From NCBI GenBank assembly GCA_031270725.1, contig JAISWS010000193.1, positions 1 through 37,727 on the forward strand: 37,727 nucleotides of DNA. Direction: 5' to 3'. Below, piece after piece: positions 24,778 to 34,241 of the stretch (positions within the stretch are counted from its first letter, which is position 1; every line of letters begins with the position of its first letter). Below the pieces are notes generated by a model, which saw only the letters and a program-made list of their open reading frames with translations, was not told the origin of the DNA and did not search any database. This stretch comes from Syntrophomonadaceae bacterium (GTDB lineage: Bacteria > Bacillota > Syntrophomonadia > Syntrophomonadales > Syntrophomonadaceae). Position numbers and translations under genes: made by a program.

Positions 24778-24812
24778 AATACAACGAAATTATAAAAAGA
24801 AGGTCGTTACTA

Positions 24813-25769
24813 GTGAAGATATTAATTTACGGGCTTGGCGCGATTGGTTCCGTTTACGCGGGTGTACTGGCCGGAGCCGGTCATCAGGTATGGGCTTGGG
24901 ATGTAGCTGATGTAATAGAAGAAATAAAAAACCGTGAGGTTAAAATAACTGGTATCTTGGGGTCTCATACCTCATGTCTTGAACAGATTGTTTCTTCTGT
25001 GGACCAATTAGACAACCGCGAATTTGATTTAATAATGATTTCGGTTAAAGCTTATGATACGAAAATAGCCGCTCAAAACATAAAATCTTTGCTCAGCAAG
25101 AATAATTATGTGATTCTGGGACAAAATGGTTATGGCAATTATGAAGCGGCCAGCGAAGCCATACCTAAAGAAAACCTTATTGTGGCCAGGATTATTTTTG
25201 GAGCGGAAACTTTGCGGCCGGGGCAGGCCAGAGTTACAGTTATAGCTGATGATGTGACTATTGGGAACCCGGATAAATTAATAGATGAACAAAAACTTGA
25301 AGAATTAGCCGCCATTATTTCAGCGGCGGGTGTTCCTACTAAAACCGTACCTGATATAATGAAATCCTTATGGGGTAAAATTCTTTATAATTCGGTTTTA
25401 AACCCGTTAGGAGCAATTTTGGAAGTTAATTACGGCGCCCTGGCTGCTGACCCTGGAATTTGCAGTATCATGGAGCAGCTGATTGATGAGATATTCGCGG
25501 TGCTGAAGGCGGAAGGACAGGAAATGGACTGGAGAAGCGCAGAGGACTATAAATCTTATTTTCACCGGAAATTAATGCCGTCTACAGGGGGCCATTTTCC
25601 TTCTATGTTATATGATATAAAAAATAGCCGCCGAACTGAAATCGACGCTTTAAATGGCGCCGTATCATACCTGGGGGCTAAACATCATGTCGCGACGCCG
25701 GCTAACGACATGGTGATTAAATTGTTAAAAGCCAAGGAACAGATGGCGCTGAAACTGGCTGAAAGGTAG
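24813..25769 (+). CDS. panE: 2-dehydropantoate 2-reductase (ketopantoate reductase) family protein
   Basis: 318 residues; GTG start with AGAAGG about 11 bases upstream. It would reduce ketopantoate to pantoate with NADPH in coenzyme A synthesis. N-terminal Rossmann loop YGLGAIGSVYAG, then the VKAYDT and QNGYGN stretches, and the catalytic Lys in SLWGKILYNSVLNPLGA. The C-terminal part has KLMPSTGGHFPSMLYDIKNSRRTEIDALNG, the usual substrate-binding stretch. Several paralogues of this family act on other 2-keto acids, so the symbol is given with moderate confidence. The next gene starts 7 bases later. Confidence 0.85.
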   Translation: MKILIYGLGAIGSVYAGVLAGAGHQVWAWDVADVIEEIKNREVKITGILGSHTSCLEQIVSSVDQLDNREFDLIMISVKAYDTKIAAQNIKSLLSKNNYVILGQNGYGNYEAASEAIPKENLIVARIIFGAETLRPGQARVTVIADDVTIGNPDKLIDEQKLEELAAIISAAGVPTKTVPDIMKSLWGKILYNSVLNPLGAILEVNYGALAADPGICSIMEQLIDEIFAVLKAEGQEMDWRSAEDYKSYFHRKLMPSTGGHFPSMLYDIKNSRRTEIDALNGAVSYLGAKHHVATPANDMVIKLLKAKEQMALKLAER

Positions 25770-25775
25770 CTGACA

Positions 25776-27029
25776 GTGATTTTTTATACCTTGTATGCCA
25801 ATGACAGAGGAGAATTGCTGGATGACCCTTATTTGCAGATGTTGGGCGGCAGCGGCGACAAATGGGTAGCGCCTGATCCGGAGGAAATGACGCCTTTGCC
25901 GGAGGGGGCTTCTTTGGTAACGGTTCCTCGGCAACGGGCCGTAGGTTTAGACGGTTATGGCAGCCCTAAGTTAGTTTCAGGTGACGAAGCGGCATGGGCG
26001 GTTGCGGCTTTATTGCCGCAGGGGTTTACGCGTACGCTTATTCCGGCCGGTGTAAGAGCGGAAAATGGTAACGGAAAATTACCTTTACTAGGTTATGCCG
26101 CAATCGGTTTTTATGACGGGCAGATATATGCGGCGGCCTTGCAGACAGACGAACACCGTAAATGGCATCCGGACAACTTTAATACTGATGATTTGCCGCT
26201 GAAAATCAAGAAATTCAGAACAAAATATCCCCGCAACCGGATTTACGCTCAGCTGGAACAGTGCGCCGCGGAGTACAGCTGTTTTACCGCGCAGAATATA
26301 TTTTACCGGCGCTGGGAAGGGGGAATCCCGACGGAAAATGCTTGTAACGCCTGTTGTTTAGGATGCATCTCAGAGGACCATATGGGGATATTATCACCGC
26401 AAGTCCGGTTATCTTTTCATCCTGAGCTGGAAGAAATTTGCGCAGTGGGAGTGGAACATTTGGCAAAGGCTGAAGACGCTATTATCAGTTTTGGGCAAGG
26501 CTGCGAAGGGGATCCGGCTTTAAACGCGGAGCTTTTGGCCGCGGCAATCCGAAAAATACGCGCCGCCGCCGGAACAGGGACTATAAATATGAATACCAAT
26601 GCCGGCTATGCCGAAGGCGTAAAAAAAATGTGCGCGGCGGGGCTGGATAGTATGAGAGTAAGCATTTTTTCCTGTTTAAGTCATAATTATAATAAGTATC
26701 ATAATCCGCGGGGGTATGATTTGCAAACAGTAACTGATTCGCTAAAACTGGCCAAAGAGCATGGCTGCTTTATAGCGCTTAATTTATTGACTTTTCCCGG
26801 TTTTACAGATATGGAGAGTGAAATTGAAGCTCTGCTGGCTTTCGTAAGTAAAAATCCGGTGGATATGATTCAATTTCGTAACCTTAATATTGATCCGCTA
26901 CAATTATGGCAGCAAATAGATATATCCGAAGAAGGAACCGGGATTGTCAATTTAATCAGGGTATTGGAGACAGAAGCGCCTCATTTGCGATTAGGTTCAT
27001 ATACTCCGCCGGTGGGAAAAAAGATTTAA
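25776..27029 (+). CDS. Radical SAM protein, function unknown
   Basis: 417 residues, GTG start 7 bases after the panE-like stop. The iron-sulfur motif is CX3CX2C at C190, C194 and C197 (CNACCLGC, with an extra C193), so the radical SAM core sits in the middle of the chain. GQGCEGDP is a likely SAM-contact stretch after the second strand, followed by INMNTNAGY and the late barrel strand MDMIQFRNLNIDP-like region. The first 185 residues are a separate N-terminal region (WVAPDPEEM, VTVPRQRAVGLDGYG) that I do not recognise. Reaction and substrate unknown. Probably co-transcribed with the panE-like and yhaM-like genes. Confidence 0.8.
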   Translation: MIFYTLYANDRGELLDDPYLQMLGGSGDKWVAPDPEEMTPLPEGASLVTVPRQRAVGLDGYGSPKLVSGDEAAWAVAALLPQGFTRTLIPAGVRAENGNGKLPLLGYAAIGFYDGQIYAAALQTDEHRKWHPDNFNTDDLPLKIKKFRTKYPRNRIYAQLEQCAAEYSCFTAQNIFYRRWEGGIPTENACNACCLGCISEDHMGILSPQVRLSFHPELEEICAVGVEHLAKAEDAIISFGQGCEGDPALNAELLAAAIRKIRAAAGTGTINMNTNAGYAEGVKKMCAAGLDSMRVSIFSCLSHNYNKYHNPRGYDLQTVTDSLKLAKEHGCFIALNLLTFPGFTDMESEIEALLAFVSKNPVDMIQFRNLNIDPLQLWQQIDISEEGTGIVNLIRVLETEAPHLRLGSYTPPVGKKI

Positions 27030-27046
27030 TTCAAGGAGCGTAACAA

Positions 27047-28090
27047 ATGGACAATGACAACAATAAAAAAGGGCCGTATACCATCAGCGAATTAAAAGCG
27101 TTTACTACCGGCCAGCAAATATGGGGCAAATATTTACTGCTGGCTTTGTATAAGCGCAAAACACGGGACGGAAAGGATTTCAGTAATTTAAAAATTGGTG
27201 ATAAAAGCGGGGAAATAGATGTAGTTGCCTGGGAAAATTGCCAATGGAGCGGAGACGTAGAGGCAGGTAGAGTGATCGGGCTGCTGGGAGATATAGGATT
27301 TTACAATAATCGTCAGCAGCTTACGGCTAAAAGGATAAAAATTTTGGACGGCGAAGACAATATCAATTATCAGAAGTCCCCGGAAACCGATATTAATGTG
27401 TTGGTAGTGGAATTTGAGCGATCTTTGCAGGAAGTTGAGGATTTGTACCTGCAGGGGCTGCTGCAAATAATTTTTACTTCCGAACGCAAAAACAAATTTT
27501 TCCAGTCTCCGGCGGCGAAAAAAATCCACCATAACTATACGGGGGGGTTGCTGGAGCATACGGTCTATTTGATAAAATTATCGCGCCGGATAGCTGAAGT
27601 TTATCCGAAGATTAATAAAGATTTGCTTCTTGCGGGCGCCCTTTTGCATGATGTCGGCAAAACGGCTGAACTGAGCATGTCCGTGGTGACGCCTGAATAT
27701 ACCACTGTAGGGAGGTTGCTGGGGCATATTACCTTAGGCGCGGATATTGTGGCGGAAGCCGTACGCGAATATCGCCGCAGCGTAGGGTTTTTCCCGGAAG
27801 AACTGGAAATGGCGCTAAGGCATATGATTCTCAGCCATCATGGCGTACTGGAATTCGGTTCGCCGGTTAAACCGTTATTTCCGGAAGCGTTCATGTTATA
27901 TTTTATGGATAATTTAGACGCTAAAATGTTTGTTTATTTTAACCAGATAGAGGAAGATAAAGAAAATCCGGCTCTTTTTACGCCATACGATAATTTATAC
28001 CAGCAGAATTATTATAAATACCGTTATTCATATGAAAAAATGAAAATGCCCGCTCAGGAAACTGAAACAGAAGAAAATGAAGCGGAATAA
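27047..28090 (+). CDS. yhaM: YhaM-like 3'-5' exoribonuclease (OB-fold plus HD domain)
   Basis: 347 residues. An OB-fold nucleic-acid-binding domain comes first (about 18-100: GKYLLLALYKRKTRDGKDFSNLKIGDKSG begins it), then an HD metal-dependent domain with the His of GGLLEHTVYL and the HD pair in GALLHDVGKTAEL, later LSHHG. This order matches YhaM, a 3'-5' exonuclease of Bacillota that trims RNA ends. It ends in an acidic tail (ETETEENEAE). AAGGAGCG precedes ATG 27047. A weak hairpin AAAGGGAAC/GTTCTCTTT just after the stop may end the transcript. Confidence 0.85.
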   Translation: MDNDNNKKGPYTISELKAFTTGQQIWGKYLLLALYKRKTRDGKDFSNLKIGDKSGEIDVVAWENCQWSGDVEAGRVIGLLGDIGFYNNRQQLTAKRIKILDGEDNINYQKSPETDINVLVVEFERSLQEVEDLYLQGLLQIIFTSERKNKFFQSPAAKKIHHNYTGGLLEHTVYLIKLSRRIAEVYPKINKDLLLAGALLHDVGKTAELSMSVVTPEYTTVGRLLGHITLGADIVAEAVREYRRSVGFFPEELEMALRHMILSHHGVLEFGSPVKPLFPEAFMLYFMDNLDAKMFVYFNQIEEDKENPALFTPYDNLYQQNYYKYRYSYEKMKMPAQETETEENEAE

Positions 28091-28176
28091 ATAAAGGGAA
28101 CCTCTAAAGTTCTCTTTCAAATAGCCTGATAGTGCCTGTAGGCGGTTGGGCCGGGTATAAAATCGATGAACAGCGC

Positions 28177-28205
28177 TTGTTTTTTATTTTTTTTATTGGT
28201 ATAAT
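28177..28205 (+). promoter_or_regulatory. Sigma-70-type promoter of rpmE
   Basis: TTGTTT (28177-28182), a 17-base T-rich gap, and a perfect TATAAT (28200-28205) preceded by TGG, an extended -10. Transcription would start about 60 bases before rpmE. Confidence 0.65.
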
Positions 28206-28271
28206 TTTATCCGGGTAATGGTTTTTTTATGGACTTATTATAAAAAATTAATATAAAGAGAGGTGAAAAGA

Positions 28272-28475
28272 TTGAAAGAAAAAATTCATCCTCAATATTT
28301 CAAAGCGTCGGCGCGCTGTGCTTGCGGCAATGAATTTGAAATTGGCTCTACTAAAGAGAATTTAAAAGTTGAGATTTGCGCCAAATGCCATCCTTTTTAT
28401 ACCGGCAACAGAGGCAAACTGATTGATACTACCGGCAGAGTGGACAGATTTAAAAAGAAGTATGGTTTGCAATAA
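28272..28475 (+). CDS. rpmE: 50S ribosomal protein L31, zinc-binding form
   Basis: 67 residues from TTG 28272, giving MKEKIHPQY, the standard L31 opening; AGAGGTG at 28259-28265 fits it. An in-frame GTG at 28263 lies inside that RBS and would add three residues. The four cysteines of the zinc ribbon are present (CAC in ARCACGN and CAKC before HPFYTG), so this is the zinc-containing C+ type and not the zinc-free paralogue used under zinc shortage. It has its own promoter and terminator. Confidence 0.95.
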   Translation: MKEKIHPQYFKASARCACGNEFEIGSTKENLKVEICAKCHPFYTGNRGKLIDTTGRVDRFKKKYGLQ

Positions 28476-28480
28476 AAACG

Positions 28481-28508
28481 AAGCAGGGCTTAGGTCTCTG
28501 CTTTTTTT
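28481..28508 (+). terminator. Terminator after rpmE
   Basis: AAGCAG pairs with CTGCTT around an 11-base loop that can pair further, followed by seven T. It begins 6 bases after the L31 stop. Confidence 0.8.
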
Positions 28509-28699
28509 CTTGACGGATACGTGCCGGAACCCGTAAATATGAATGTCGCTATATGTTATATTCATGATGTAATAATTGTGCGAAAATTTGCGCAATTAAA
28601 CGTTGCCAGGCGCTTTTAAGGTTGTTTTATTAATCAGGGCTTTATCAAGGCGCTTATTTTAATGTTAATAAGTTTAATGAAATAATTAATGAGGGGAAA

Positions 28700-29767
28700 A
28701 TGTTAGAAAAATTAAAAGTTTTAGACGCTAAATATGATGAAATTACCTCTTTGCTGAGCCGGCCGGAGATTATTTCCGACCAGAGCAAATTTCAGAAGTA
28801 TGCCAAGTCTCATTCGGATTTGACCGGAATTATTGAAAAATATCGTGAGTATCAAAATGTGCTTAAACAGTTGGACGACAGCAAAGAGATGCTTGAGGAG
28901 GAGCAGGAGCAGGAATTTAAGCAAATGCTGCAGGAAGAAATATATGTTCTGCAGGAAAAAAAGACGGCCTTGGAACAAATTCTTAAAATTTTACTGCTTC
29001 CTAAAAACCCCAATGATGACAAAAGCGTTATTATGGAAATACGGGCGGGAACCGGCGGGGAGGAAGCGGCTCTTTTTGCTAATGTTCTTTTTCGGATGTA
29101 CAGCCGTTATGCGGAGTTACAAGGGTGGAAAATAGAAATTCTGGATATTAATAATACCGACATAGGCGGCATAAAGGAAATAGTTTTTGTGGTCGACGGA
29201 AGCGGGGCTTACAGCAGGCTTAAATTTGAATCGGGGGTACACAGGGTACAGCGGATACCGACTACGGAATCCAGCGGGCGTATTCATACTTCAGCCGCTA
29301 CGGTGGCAGTGCTGCCGGAAGCGGAAGAAGTGGAAATAGATATAGACCCGAATGATTTGAAAATAGATGTTTTTTGCTCCAGCGGCCCGGGCGGGCAGTC
29401 TGTAAATACCACTCAATCGGCGGTGCGTATCACTCATGTGCCTACGGGAGTTGTGGTTTCATGCCAGGATGAAAAGTCGCAGCATAAAAATAAAGCCAAA
29501 GCGTTACGCGTTTTGCGGGCCCGGCTCAAGGATATTATGGAAGAAGAATATAACGCCGAAGTGGCCGGTAATAGAAAAAGCCAGGTAGGAAGCGGAGACC
29601 GCAGCGAAAGGATACGGACTTATAACTATCCGCAGGGACGGGTAAGCGATCACCGGATAAATTTGACTCTGCACCGGTTGGATTCCATTTTGGACGGACA
29701 GTTAGATGAAATAATTGAAAATTTGATAACTAATGACCAGGCCGAACATCTTAAGCGGGTAGAATAA
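28700..29767 (+). CDS. prfA: Peptide chain release factor 1
   Basis: 355 residues, typical length. It ends translation at UAA and UAG. The catalytic GGQ is at 231-233 in [20 protein letters not shown]; the codon-recognition stretch before the HTSAA motif reads [26 protein letters not shown]. The downstream [27 protein letters not shown] is also standard. GAGGGG precedes ATG 28700. The PrmC methylase that modifies the GGQ glutamine is encoded next, one base after the stop. Confidence 0.97.
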   Translation: MLEKLKVLDAKYDEITSLLSRPEIISDQSKFQKYAKSHSDLTGIIEKYREYQNVLKQLDDSKEMLEEEQEQEFKQMLQEEIYVLQEKKTALEQILKILLLPKNPNDDKSVIMEIRAGTGGEEAALFANVLFRMYSRYAELQGWKIEILDINNTDIGGIKEIVFVVDGSGAYSRLKFESGVHRVQRIPTTESSGRIHTSAATVAVLPEAEEVEIDIDPNDLKIDVFCSSGPGGQSVNTTQSAVRITHVPTGVVVSCQDEKSQHKNKAKALRVLRARLKDIMEEEYNAEVAGNRKSQVGSGDRSERIRTYNYPQGRVSDHRINLTLHRLDSILDGQLDEIIENLITNDQAEHLKRVE

Positions 29768-29768
29768 A

Positions 29769-30617
29769 TTGAGTAAAGAATGGACCGTTAAGTCTTTGCT
29801 GGAATGGACGAGAGGGTATTTTGAAAAAAAAGGGGTCCCCGCCGCTCGTTTAGAGGCGGAATTACTCCTGGCGGCGGTTTTAGGGCATGACCGGGTTTAT
29901 CTGTACGCGAATTATGACAAACCTTTAAATGCTCAGGAATGCAAGCTATACAGAGAAGTTATTTTGCGCAGGGTTCATCATGAACCCTATGCTTATATTA
30001 CAGGCCAAAAAGAATTTATGTCGCTGAAAATGAATGTAAATAACCAGGTGCTTATTCCGCGTCCTGAAACAGAAATGTTAGTGGAAGAGGCGTTACAGGC
30101 CGCCGCCGCGTTAAAATCCGCCAGGATTTGTGATATTGGTACGGGATCAGGAGCTATAGCTGTAAGTTTGGCTTATTACTGCCCTTCAGCCCAGGTTTAC
30201 GCTAGTGATATTTCAGAGGCGGCGCTGGCCGTAGCCGCTGAAAATGCCAGAATAAATAATGTTAAAGTGGATTTCCGTTTGGGAGATTTGCTGGAACCTT
30301 TCATGAGCGAAGAATCTTTCGATATTATCGTGGCCAATCTTCCGTATATATCTGAAGCCGAGTATCAAAAACTGATGCCGGAAGTGCGTAAGCATGAACC
30401 GCCCCAGGCGCTGCTGGCGCCGGAGGATGGCTTGGGCCTGTACCGGCGTTTCCTGCCTCAAGCCAGAGAATTATTATATTCTAAAGGGTATCTTTTCATA
30501 GAAATAGGATATACGCAAGGCGTTAAAGCGGCGGAAATGATGCAGGGGTTTAACGAAGTACGGGTCAGGCGGGACTATTCCGGGAAAGACCGCATGATTC
30601 AGGCCAGGAAAGTGTAA
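29769..30617 (+). CDS. prmC: Release factor glutamine methyltransferase
   Basis: 282 residues, TTG start one base after prfA. It methylates the glutamine of the release factor GGQ motif with SAM. N-terminal helical domain (1-90), then the methyltransferase: RPETEMLVEEA, CDIGTGSGAIAVSLA, and the active-site motif N190-L-P-Y193 in FDIIVANLPYIS. The common form is NPPY; the NLPY variant is found in some Bacillota and keeps the Asn and Tyr that hold the amide. Translational coupling to prfA is likely. Confidence 0.95.
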   Translation: MSKEWTVKSLLEWTRGYFEKKGVPAARLEAELLLAAVLGHDRVYLYANYDKPLNAQECKLYREVILRRVHHEPYAYITGQKEFMSLKMNVNNQVLIPRPETEMLVEEALQAAAALKSARICDIGTGSGAIAVSLAYYCPSAQVYASDISEAALAVAAENARINNVKVDFRLGDLLEPFMSEESFDIIVANLPYISEAEYQKLMPEVRKHEPPQALLAPEDGLGLYRRFLPQARELLYSKGYLFIEIGYTQGVKAAEMMQGFNEVRVRRDYSGKDRMIQARKV

Positions 30618-30622
30618 TATTT

Positions 30623-31273
30623 ATGAAAACGATGGTTTGGAAAATGGATCCTCTGTTTCCGGAGGAGAAAATAATTATGGAAGCGGTAAATCTTTTGCGG
30701 CAAAAGCAATTGGTTGCTTTTCCGACTGAAACGGTTTATGGAGTGGGAGCGGATGCGTTTTCAGCTGAAGCGGCCACAAAAATTTTTGCGGCTAAAAATC
30801 GTCCGCAATCCAACCCTTTGCTGCTTCACGTCAGTAATATGGAGCAGGTAAAGTGGATTGTAAAAGATATTTCTCCCGAGGCGATAAAATTAATGCAGGC
30901 TTTTTGGCCGGGGCCGCTGTCAATAGTTTTACCGGGCGGGGATGAGCTGCCCGAAGAAGTACGGGGAGGCAAGGACAATATTGGTTTAAGAATGCCGTCG
31001 CATCCGGTAGCATTGGCTTTAATAGAAAAATCCGGCCCTTTAGTCGCTACCAGCGCCAATTTATCCGGACGGCCCAGCCCGGTTACCGCTCAAGATGTTA
31101 TGCGCGATTTGGAGGGGCGTGTCGCGGCAATTATAGATGGAGGCCCGGCTACCGCTAAAGTTGAGTCAACCGTAGTTGATTTAACCGGGCGTCCTTATAA
31201 AATATTGCGATTGGGCGCGATTTCAGCGGAAAAATTGAAAAAAGCCGCGCCGGGATGTTTTGATAACAATTAA
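30623..31273 (+). CDS. tsaC: Threonylcarbamoyl-AMP synthase, YrdC domain only
   Basis: 216 residues. It makes threonylcarbamoyl-AMP for the t6A modification of tRNAs reading ANN codons. Motifs of the YrdC/Sua5 fold: VAFPTETVYGVGADAF, KNRPQSNPLLLHV, FWPGPLSIVLP, and PLVATSANLSGRPSP. The protein stops after the YrdC domain, so it is the short TsaC form; many Bacillota have the longer Sua5 form with an extra C-terminal domain. ATG 30623 follows prmC by 5 bases; the RBS is weak, which fits coupling to the upstream gene. Confidence 0.92.
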   Translation: MKTMVWKMDPLFPEEKIIMEAVNLLRQKQLVAFPTETVYGVGADAFSAEAATKIFAAKNRPQSNPLLLHVSNMEQVKWIVKDISPEAIKLMQAFWPGPLSIVLPGGDELPEEVRGGKDNIGLRMPSHPVALALIEKSGPLVATSANLSGRPSPVTAQDVMRDLEGRVAAIIDGGPATAKVESTVVDLTGRPYKILRLGAISAEKLKKAAPGCFDNN

Positions 31274-31305
31274 ATTCCTGTTTTTATTATGAACAGAGAC
31301 GTAAA

Positions 31306-31320
31306 TTAACAGTCTGTTAA
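31306..31320. promoter_or_regulatory. Short palindrome between tsaC and ywlE
   Basis: TTAACAG-T-CTGTTAA, seven symmetric bases per arm. It could be an operator. A TTGACA at 31439-31444 with a weak TAATTT 17 bases on may be the promoter of ywlE. No other feature seen in this 275-base gap. Confidence 0.25.
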
Positions 31321-31548
31321 GAAAATAGCTGCGCGGGCAGTGATGGAAATGGAAATGTTTTTTGCGGGCCGTTGCCGGTAAGCGTAGGGAATTATGGCTT
31401 CTTAGATTATGAAAACGCAGTTCGGCAAGATTTTTGTCTTGACAGGGGAAATAGGTTTGGTTAATTTTATAACATCATGTTTGGTTTTTATAAATGTGTA
31501 AATATAAGGAGGGAAATGCAAGGAGGCAGGTTTCTTCTTGTTGAGTTG

Positions 31549-32028
31549 GTGATAAAAATTGTTTTTGTATGTACTGGCAATACCTGCCGGAGTCCTATGG
31601 CGCAGGCTTTGTTCCGCAAAATAATTGAAGATAGCAATATGCCGGGGCATCAATTTAAAATATTGTCGGCGGGGCTGAACGCGGTTAGGAACCAACCGGC
31701 GACCGCCGAAGCTATAGACGTTATGAAAATGTTTGGCATAGATTTGTCGGCGCATCAAGCGATACCGATAGAAGACCTTCCGGAACAAGATGTGGATATT
31801 TTATTTACCATGACTAAAAGGCAGGCTGAAACTTTAAAAGAAATGCTCCCTGCTTTTGAGAACAAAGTGTTTACGTTAAGCGGATTCGTTGAAACGGAAA
31901 AAGAAATAGAGGATCCTTTTGGGTTGAATTTTTCAGTTTACCAAAAATGCGCTGATGATTTGCTGGCTTTGTTGTCAAAAGCGTTGGATAAAATAAAAAT
32001 GGAATATGAACAGCGGGAGCTATCATGA
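31549..32028 (+). CDS. ywlE: Protein-arginine phosphatase, YwlE type
   Basis: 159 residues if started at GTG 31549 (MIKIVFVCTGNTCRSP), which matches the family's N-terminus; ATG 31516 in the same frame has AAGGAGG but only three bases away, and TTG 31546 is also possible, so the start is uncertain. It is a low-molecular-weight phosphatase: nucleophile C8 and R14 in CTGNTCRSP, general acid in EDPFG. The Thr in CTGNTC, in place of the Ile of tyrosine phosphatases, is the residue linked to arginine specificity in Bacillus YwlE. It overlaps rpiB by 4 bases (ATGA). Confidence 0.88.
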   Translation: MIKIVFVCTGNTCRSPMAQALFRKIIEDSNMPGHQFKILSAGLNAVRNQPATAEAIDVMKMFGIDLSAHQAIPIEDLPEQDVDILFTMTKRQAETLKEMLPAFENKVFTLSGFVETEKEIEDPFGLNFSVYQKCADDLLALLSKALDKIKMEYEQRELS

Positions 32029-32480
32029 ATTTGTATATTGGCAGCGATCACGCTGGGTATCGTTTGAAACAAAAAATACTGGCGGTATGGGACACAGAGA
32101 CTGATTTTAAGTTGGTTGACTGCGGAACCTTTGATGAGAGCAGCGTTGATTATCCGGACATTGCTTTTAAAGTTGCTGAGAGAGTAAAAGCTGACTCTGC
32201 TCTGGGAATTTTGATTTGCGGAACCGGACTGGGCATGTCGATTGCGGCTAATAAAGTGGATGGAATCAGGGCGGCGTTGTGTTCGGAACCTTTATCGGCC
32301 CGTTTGGCCCGCGAACATAATGACGCCAATATATTGGTTTTGGGAGCGCGGATAATTGGTACGCTGCTGGCGCTGGAAACTGTGAGAGTTTTTGTTAACA
32401 GTGGTTTTGCCGGAGACAGGCATGAAAAAAGGATAGAAAAAATAGCTTGCATAGAAATAATGATGAAGCAGGGGGAATAA
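32025..32480 (+). CDS. rpiB: Ribose-5-phosphate isomerase B
   Basis: 151 residues. It interconverts ribose 5-phosphate and ribulose 5-phosphate. Motifs: GSDHAGY with D8 and H9, VDYPDIA, and C65 in [14 protein letters not shown], the catalytic Cys and anion hole; RAALC and [12 protein letters not shown] complete the pattern. The ATG overlaps the ywlE stop (ATGA) with GGGAG upstream. Position between ywlE and glyA is the usual one in Bacillota. Confidence 0.95.
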   Translation: MNLYIGSDHAGYRLKQKILAVWDTETDFKLVDCGTFDESSVDYPDIAFKVAERVKADSALGILICGTGLGMSIAANKVDGIRAALCSEPLSARLAREHNDANILVLGARIIGTLLALETVRVFVNSGFAGDRHEKRIEKIACIEIMMKQGE

Positions 32481-32485
32481 CGAAG

Positions 32486-33733
32486 GTGGATTATATAGAA
32501 CAGTATGTAAAAGCGGCGGATCCGGAGATAGCTGACGCTATCGAACGAGAAAAAGAAAGACAAAATGATCATCTGGAGCTTATTGCTTCGGAAAATTTTG
32601 TATCATTAGCGGTTATGGCGGCTCAAGGCTCGGTAATGACAAATAAATACGCCGAAGGGTATCCGGGAAAGAGATATTACGGAGGCTGCGAATTTGTGGA
32701 CGTTGCTGAAAATTTAGCCAGGGAACGGGGAAAAAAGCTGTTCGAGTGTGAGCATATAAATGTTCAGCCTCACTCTGGAGCGCAGGCCAATACCGCAGTA
32801 TATTTAGCGGTTTTGCGGCCGGGGGATACCGTGTTGGGAATGAATCTTAATCATGGAGGACATCTTACCCACGGCAGCAAGGCGAATATATCCGGGAAAT
32901 ATTATAATTTTGCTGAATATGGCGTTCGAGCTGATACGGAAGTTATAGATTACGATAAGCTGAGGGATTTGGCGTTAGAAGTAAAACCGAAACTCATTGT
33001 GGCCGGTGCCAGCGCGTATCCGCGCTTTTTGGATTTTGACCGTTTTCGGGCTATAGCTGATGAGGTGGGAGCTTATTTAATGGTGGATATGGCGCATATA
33101 GCCGGGCTGGTAGCGGCCGGACTGCACCCAAGCCCGATTAAACAGGCTGATTTTGTTACGTCCACTACCCATAAAACGCTGCGGGGACCCAGAGGAGGAT
33201 TCATCATATGCAAGGAAGAATGGGCAAAGAAAATTGACAGCGCGGTTTTCCCAGGCATACAAGGCGGGCCATTGATGCACGTTATCGCCTCCAAAGCAGT
33301 GTGCTTCAAAGAAGCCTTGAACGAGGGCTTTGTCCAATATCAAAAGAATGTGCTGGCTAACGCCGAAGCGCTGGCTCAAGCGTTAATTAGCAACGGCTTG
33401 CGATTGGTGTCGGGAGGAACGGATAACCACTTAATACTGGTGGATGTCAGGCCCAAGGGGATAACGGGAAAACAAGCGCAGGATTTTTTGGGACAAGTCA
33501 ACATAACCGTAAATAAAAATACCATACCTTTTGATCCGGAGAGCCCGATGGTGACGAGTGGAATTCGCTTGGGAACCCCGGCTATCACCAGCCGCGGGCT
33601 ACGGGCAGAGGATATGCGATTAATCGGAGAAGCGATAAAGTTAGCTTTAGAAGTTCCCGATAAAATAGAAGAAGCAAAAGCTATTGTGAAAGAGTTGTGC
33701 AATAAATATCCGCTTTATGACCTGAAGAATTAG
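32486..33733 (+). CDS. glyA: Serine hydroxymethyltransferase
   Basis: 415 residues from GTG 32486, placed by AGGGGG at 32470-32475 and lying after the rpiB stop; an in-frame TTG at 32447 would overlap rpiB and add 13 non-family residues. It makes glycine and methylene-tetrahydrofolate from serine with PLP. The PLP lysine is K230 in [45 protein letters not shown] and [10 protein letters not shown] near the N-terminus bind substrate and folate. Length and motifs are complete. Confidence 0.97.
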   Translation: MDYIEQYVKAADPEIADAIEREKERQNDHLELIASENFVSLAVMAAQGSVMTNKYAEGYPGKRYYGGCEFVDVAENLARERGKKLFECEHINVQPHSGAQANTAVYLAVLRPGDTVLGMNLNHGGHLTHGSKANISGKYYNFAEYGVRADTEVIDYDKLRDLALEVKPKLIVAGASAYPRFLDFDRFRAIADEVGAYLMVDMAHIAGLVAAGLHPSPIKQADFVTSTTHKTLRGPRGGFIICKEEWAKKIDSAVFPGIQGGPLMHVIASKAVCFKEALNEGFVQYQKNVLANAEALAQALISNGLRLVSGGTDNHLILVDVRPKGITGKQAQDFLGQVNITVNKNTIPFDPESPMVTSGIRLGTPAITSRGLRAEDMRLIGEAIKLALEVPDKIEEAKAIVKELCNKYPLYDLKN

Positions 33734-33743
33734 GAGAGCAGGC

Positions 33744-34241
33744 ATGGAAAGGCCTTCGTGGGATGAATACTTTATGCAGGTAGCGAAACTGGTGGCCACC
33801 CGTTCCACTTGTTTACGCCGGCGTGTCGGCGCAGTGCTGGTCAGGCAGGAACGTATTATTTCTACCGGTTATAATGGATCGCCCAGGGGAATAGTACATT
33901 GTGAAAAGACCGGATGTCTGAGGAACATGATGTCAATACCGTCCGGAGAACGGTACGAACTATGCCGGGGAGTACACGCCGAACAAAACGCGATAATAAA
34001 TGCCGCGTATTACGGGATTAATACAGCCGGTACGGTTTTGTACTGCACGGAACAGCCTTGTATTATTTGTGCGCGGATGATTATAAACGCGGGGATCGTT
34101 CGTATTATACATAACGGCGATTTTCAAGATGATTTGTCGTTAAAACTTTTACATGAAGCCGGGATACCAATAGAATTCATGACTTTGGAGAAAGAAGATG
34201 GAGAACAAAATACTTTCTTTACCGAAATTAAACGGGCTTAA
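33744..34241 (+). CDS. comEB: dCMP deaminase, ComEB type
   Basis: 165 residues. It deaminates dCMP to dUMP for dTTP synthesis. Zinc and proton-transfer residues: H78 and E80 in GVHAEQNAI, C106 and C109 in QPCIICAR. The extra Cys/His stretch HCEKTGCLR near 52-59 is typical of dCMP rather than free-cytidine deaminases. GGAGAG precedes ATG 33744. Its last 44 bases overlap the start of the mazG gene in another frame. Confidence 0.93.
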   Translation: MERPSWDEYFMQVAKLVATRSTCLRRRVGAVLVRQERIISTGYNGSPRGIVHCEKTGCLRNMMSIPSGERYELCRGVHAEQNAIINAAYYGINTAGTVLYCTEQPCIICARMIINAGIVRIIHNGDFQDDLSLKLLHEAGIPIEFMTLEKEDGEQNTFFTEIKRA

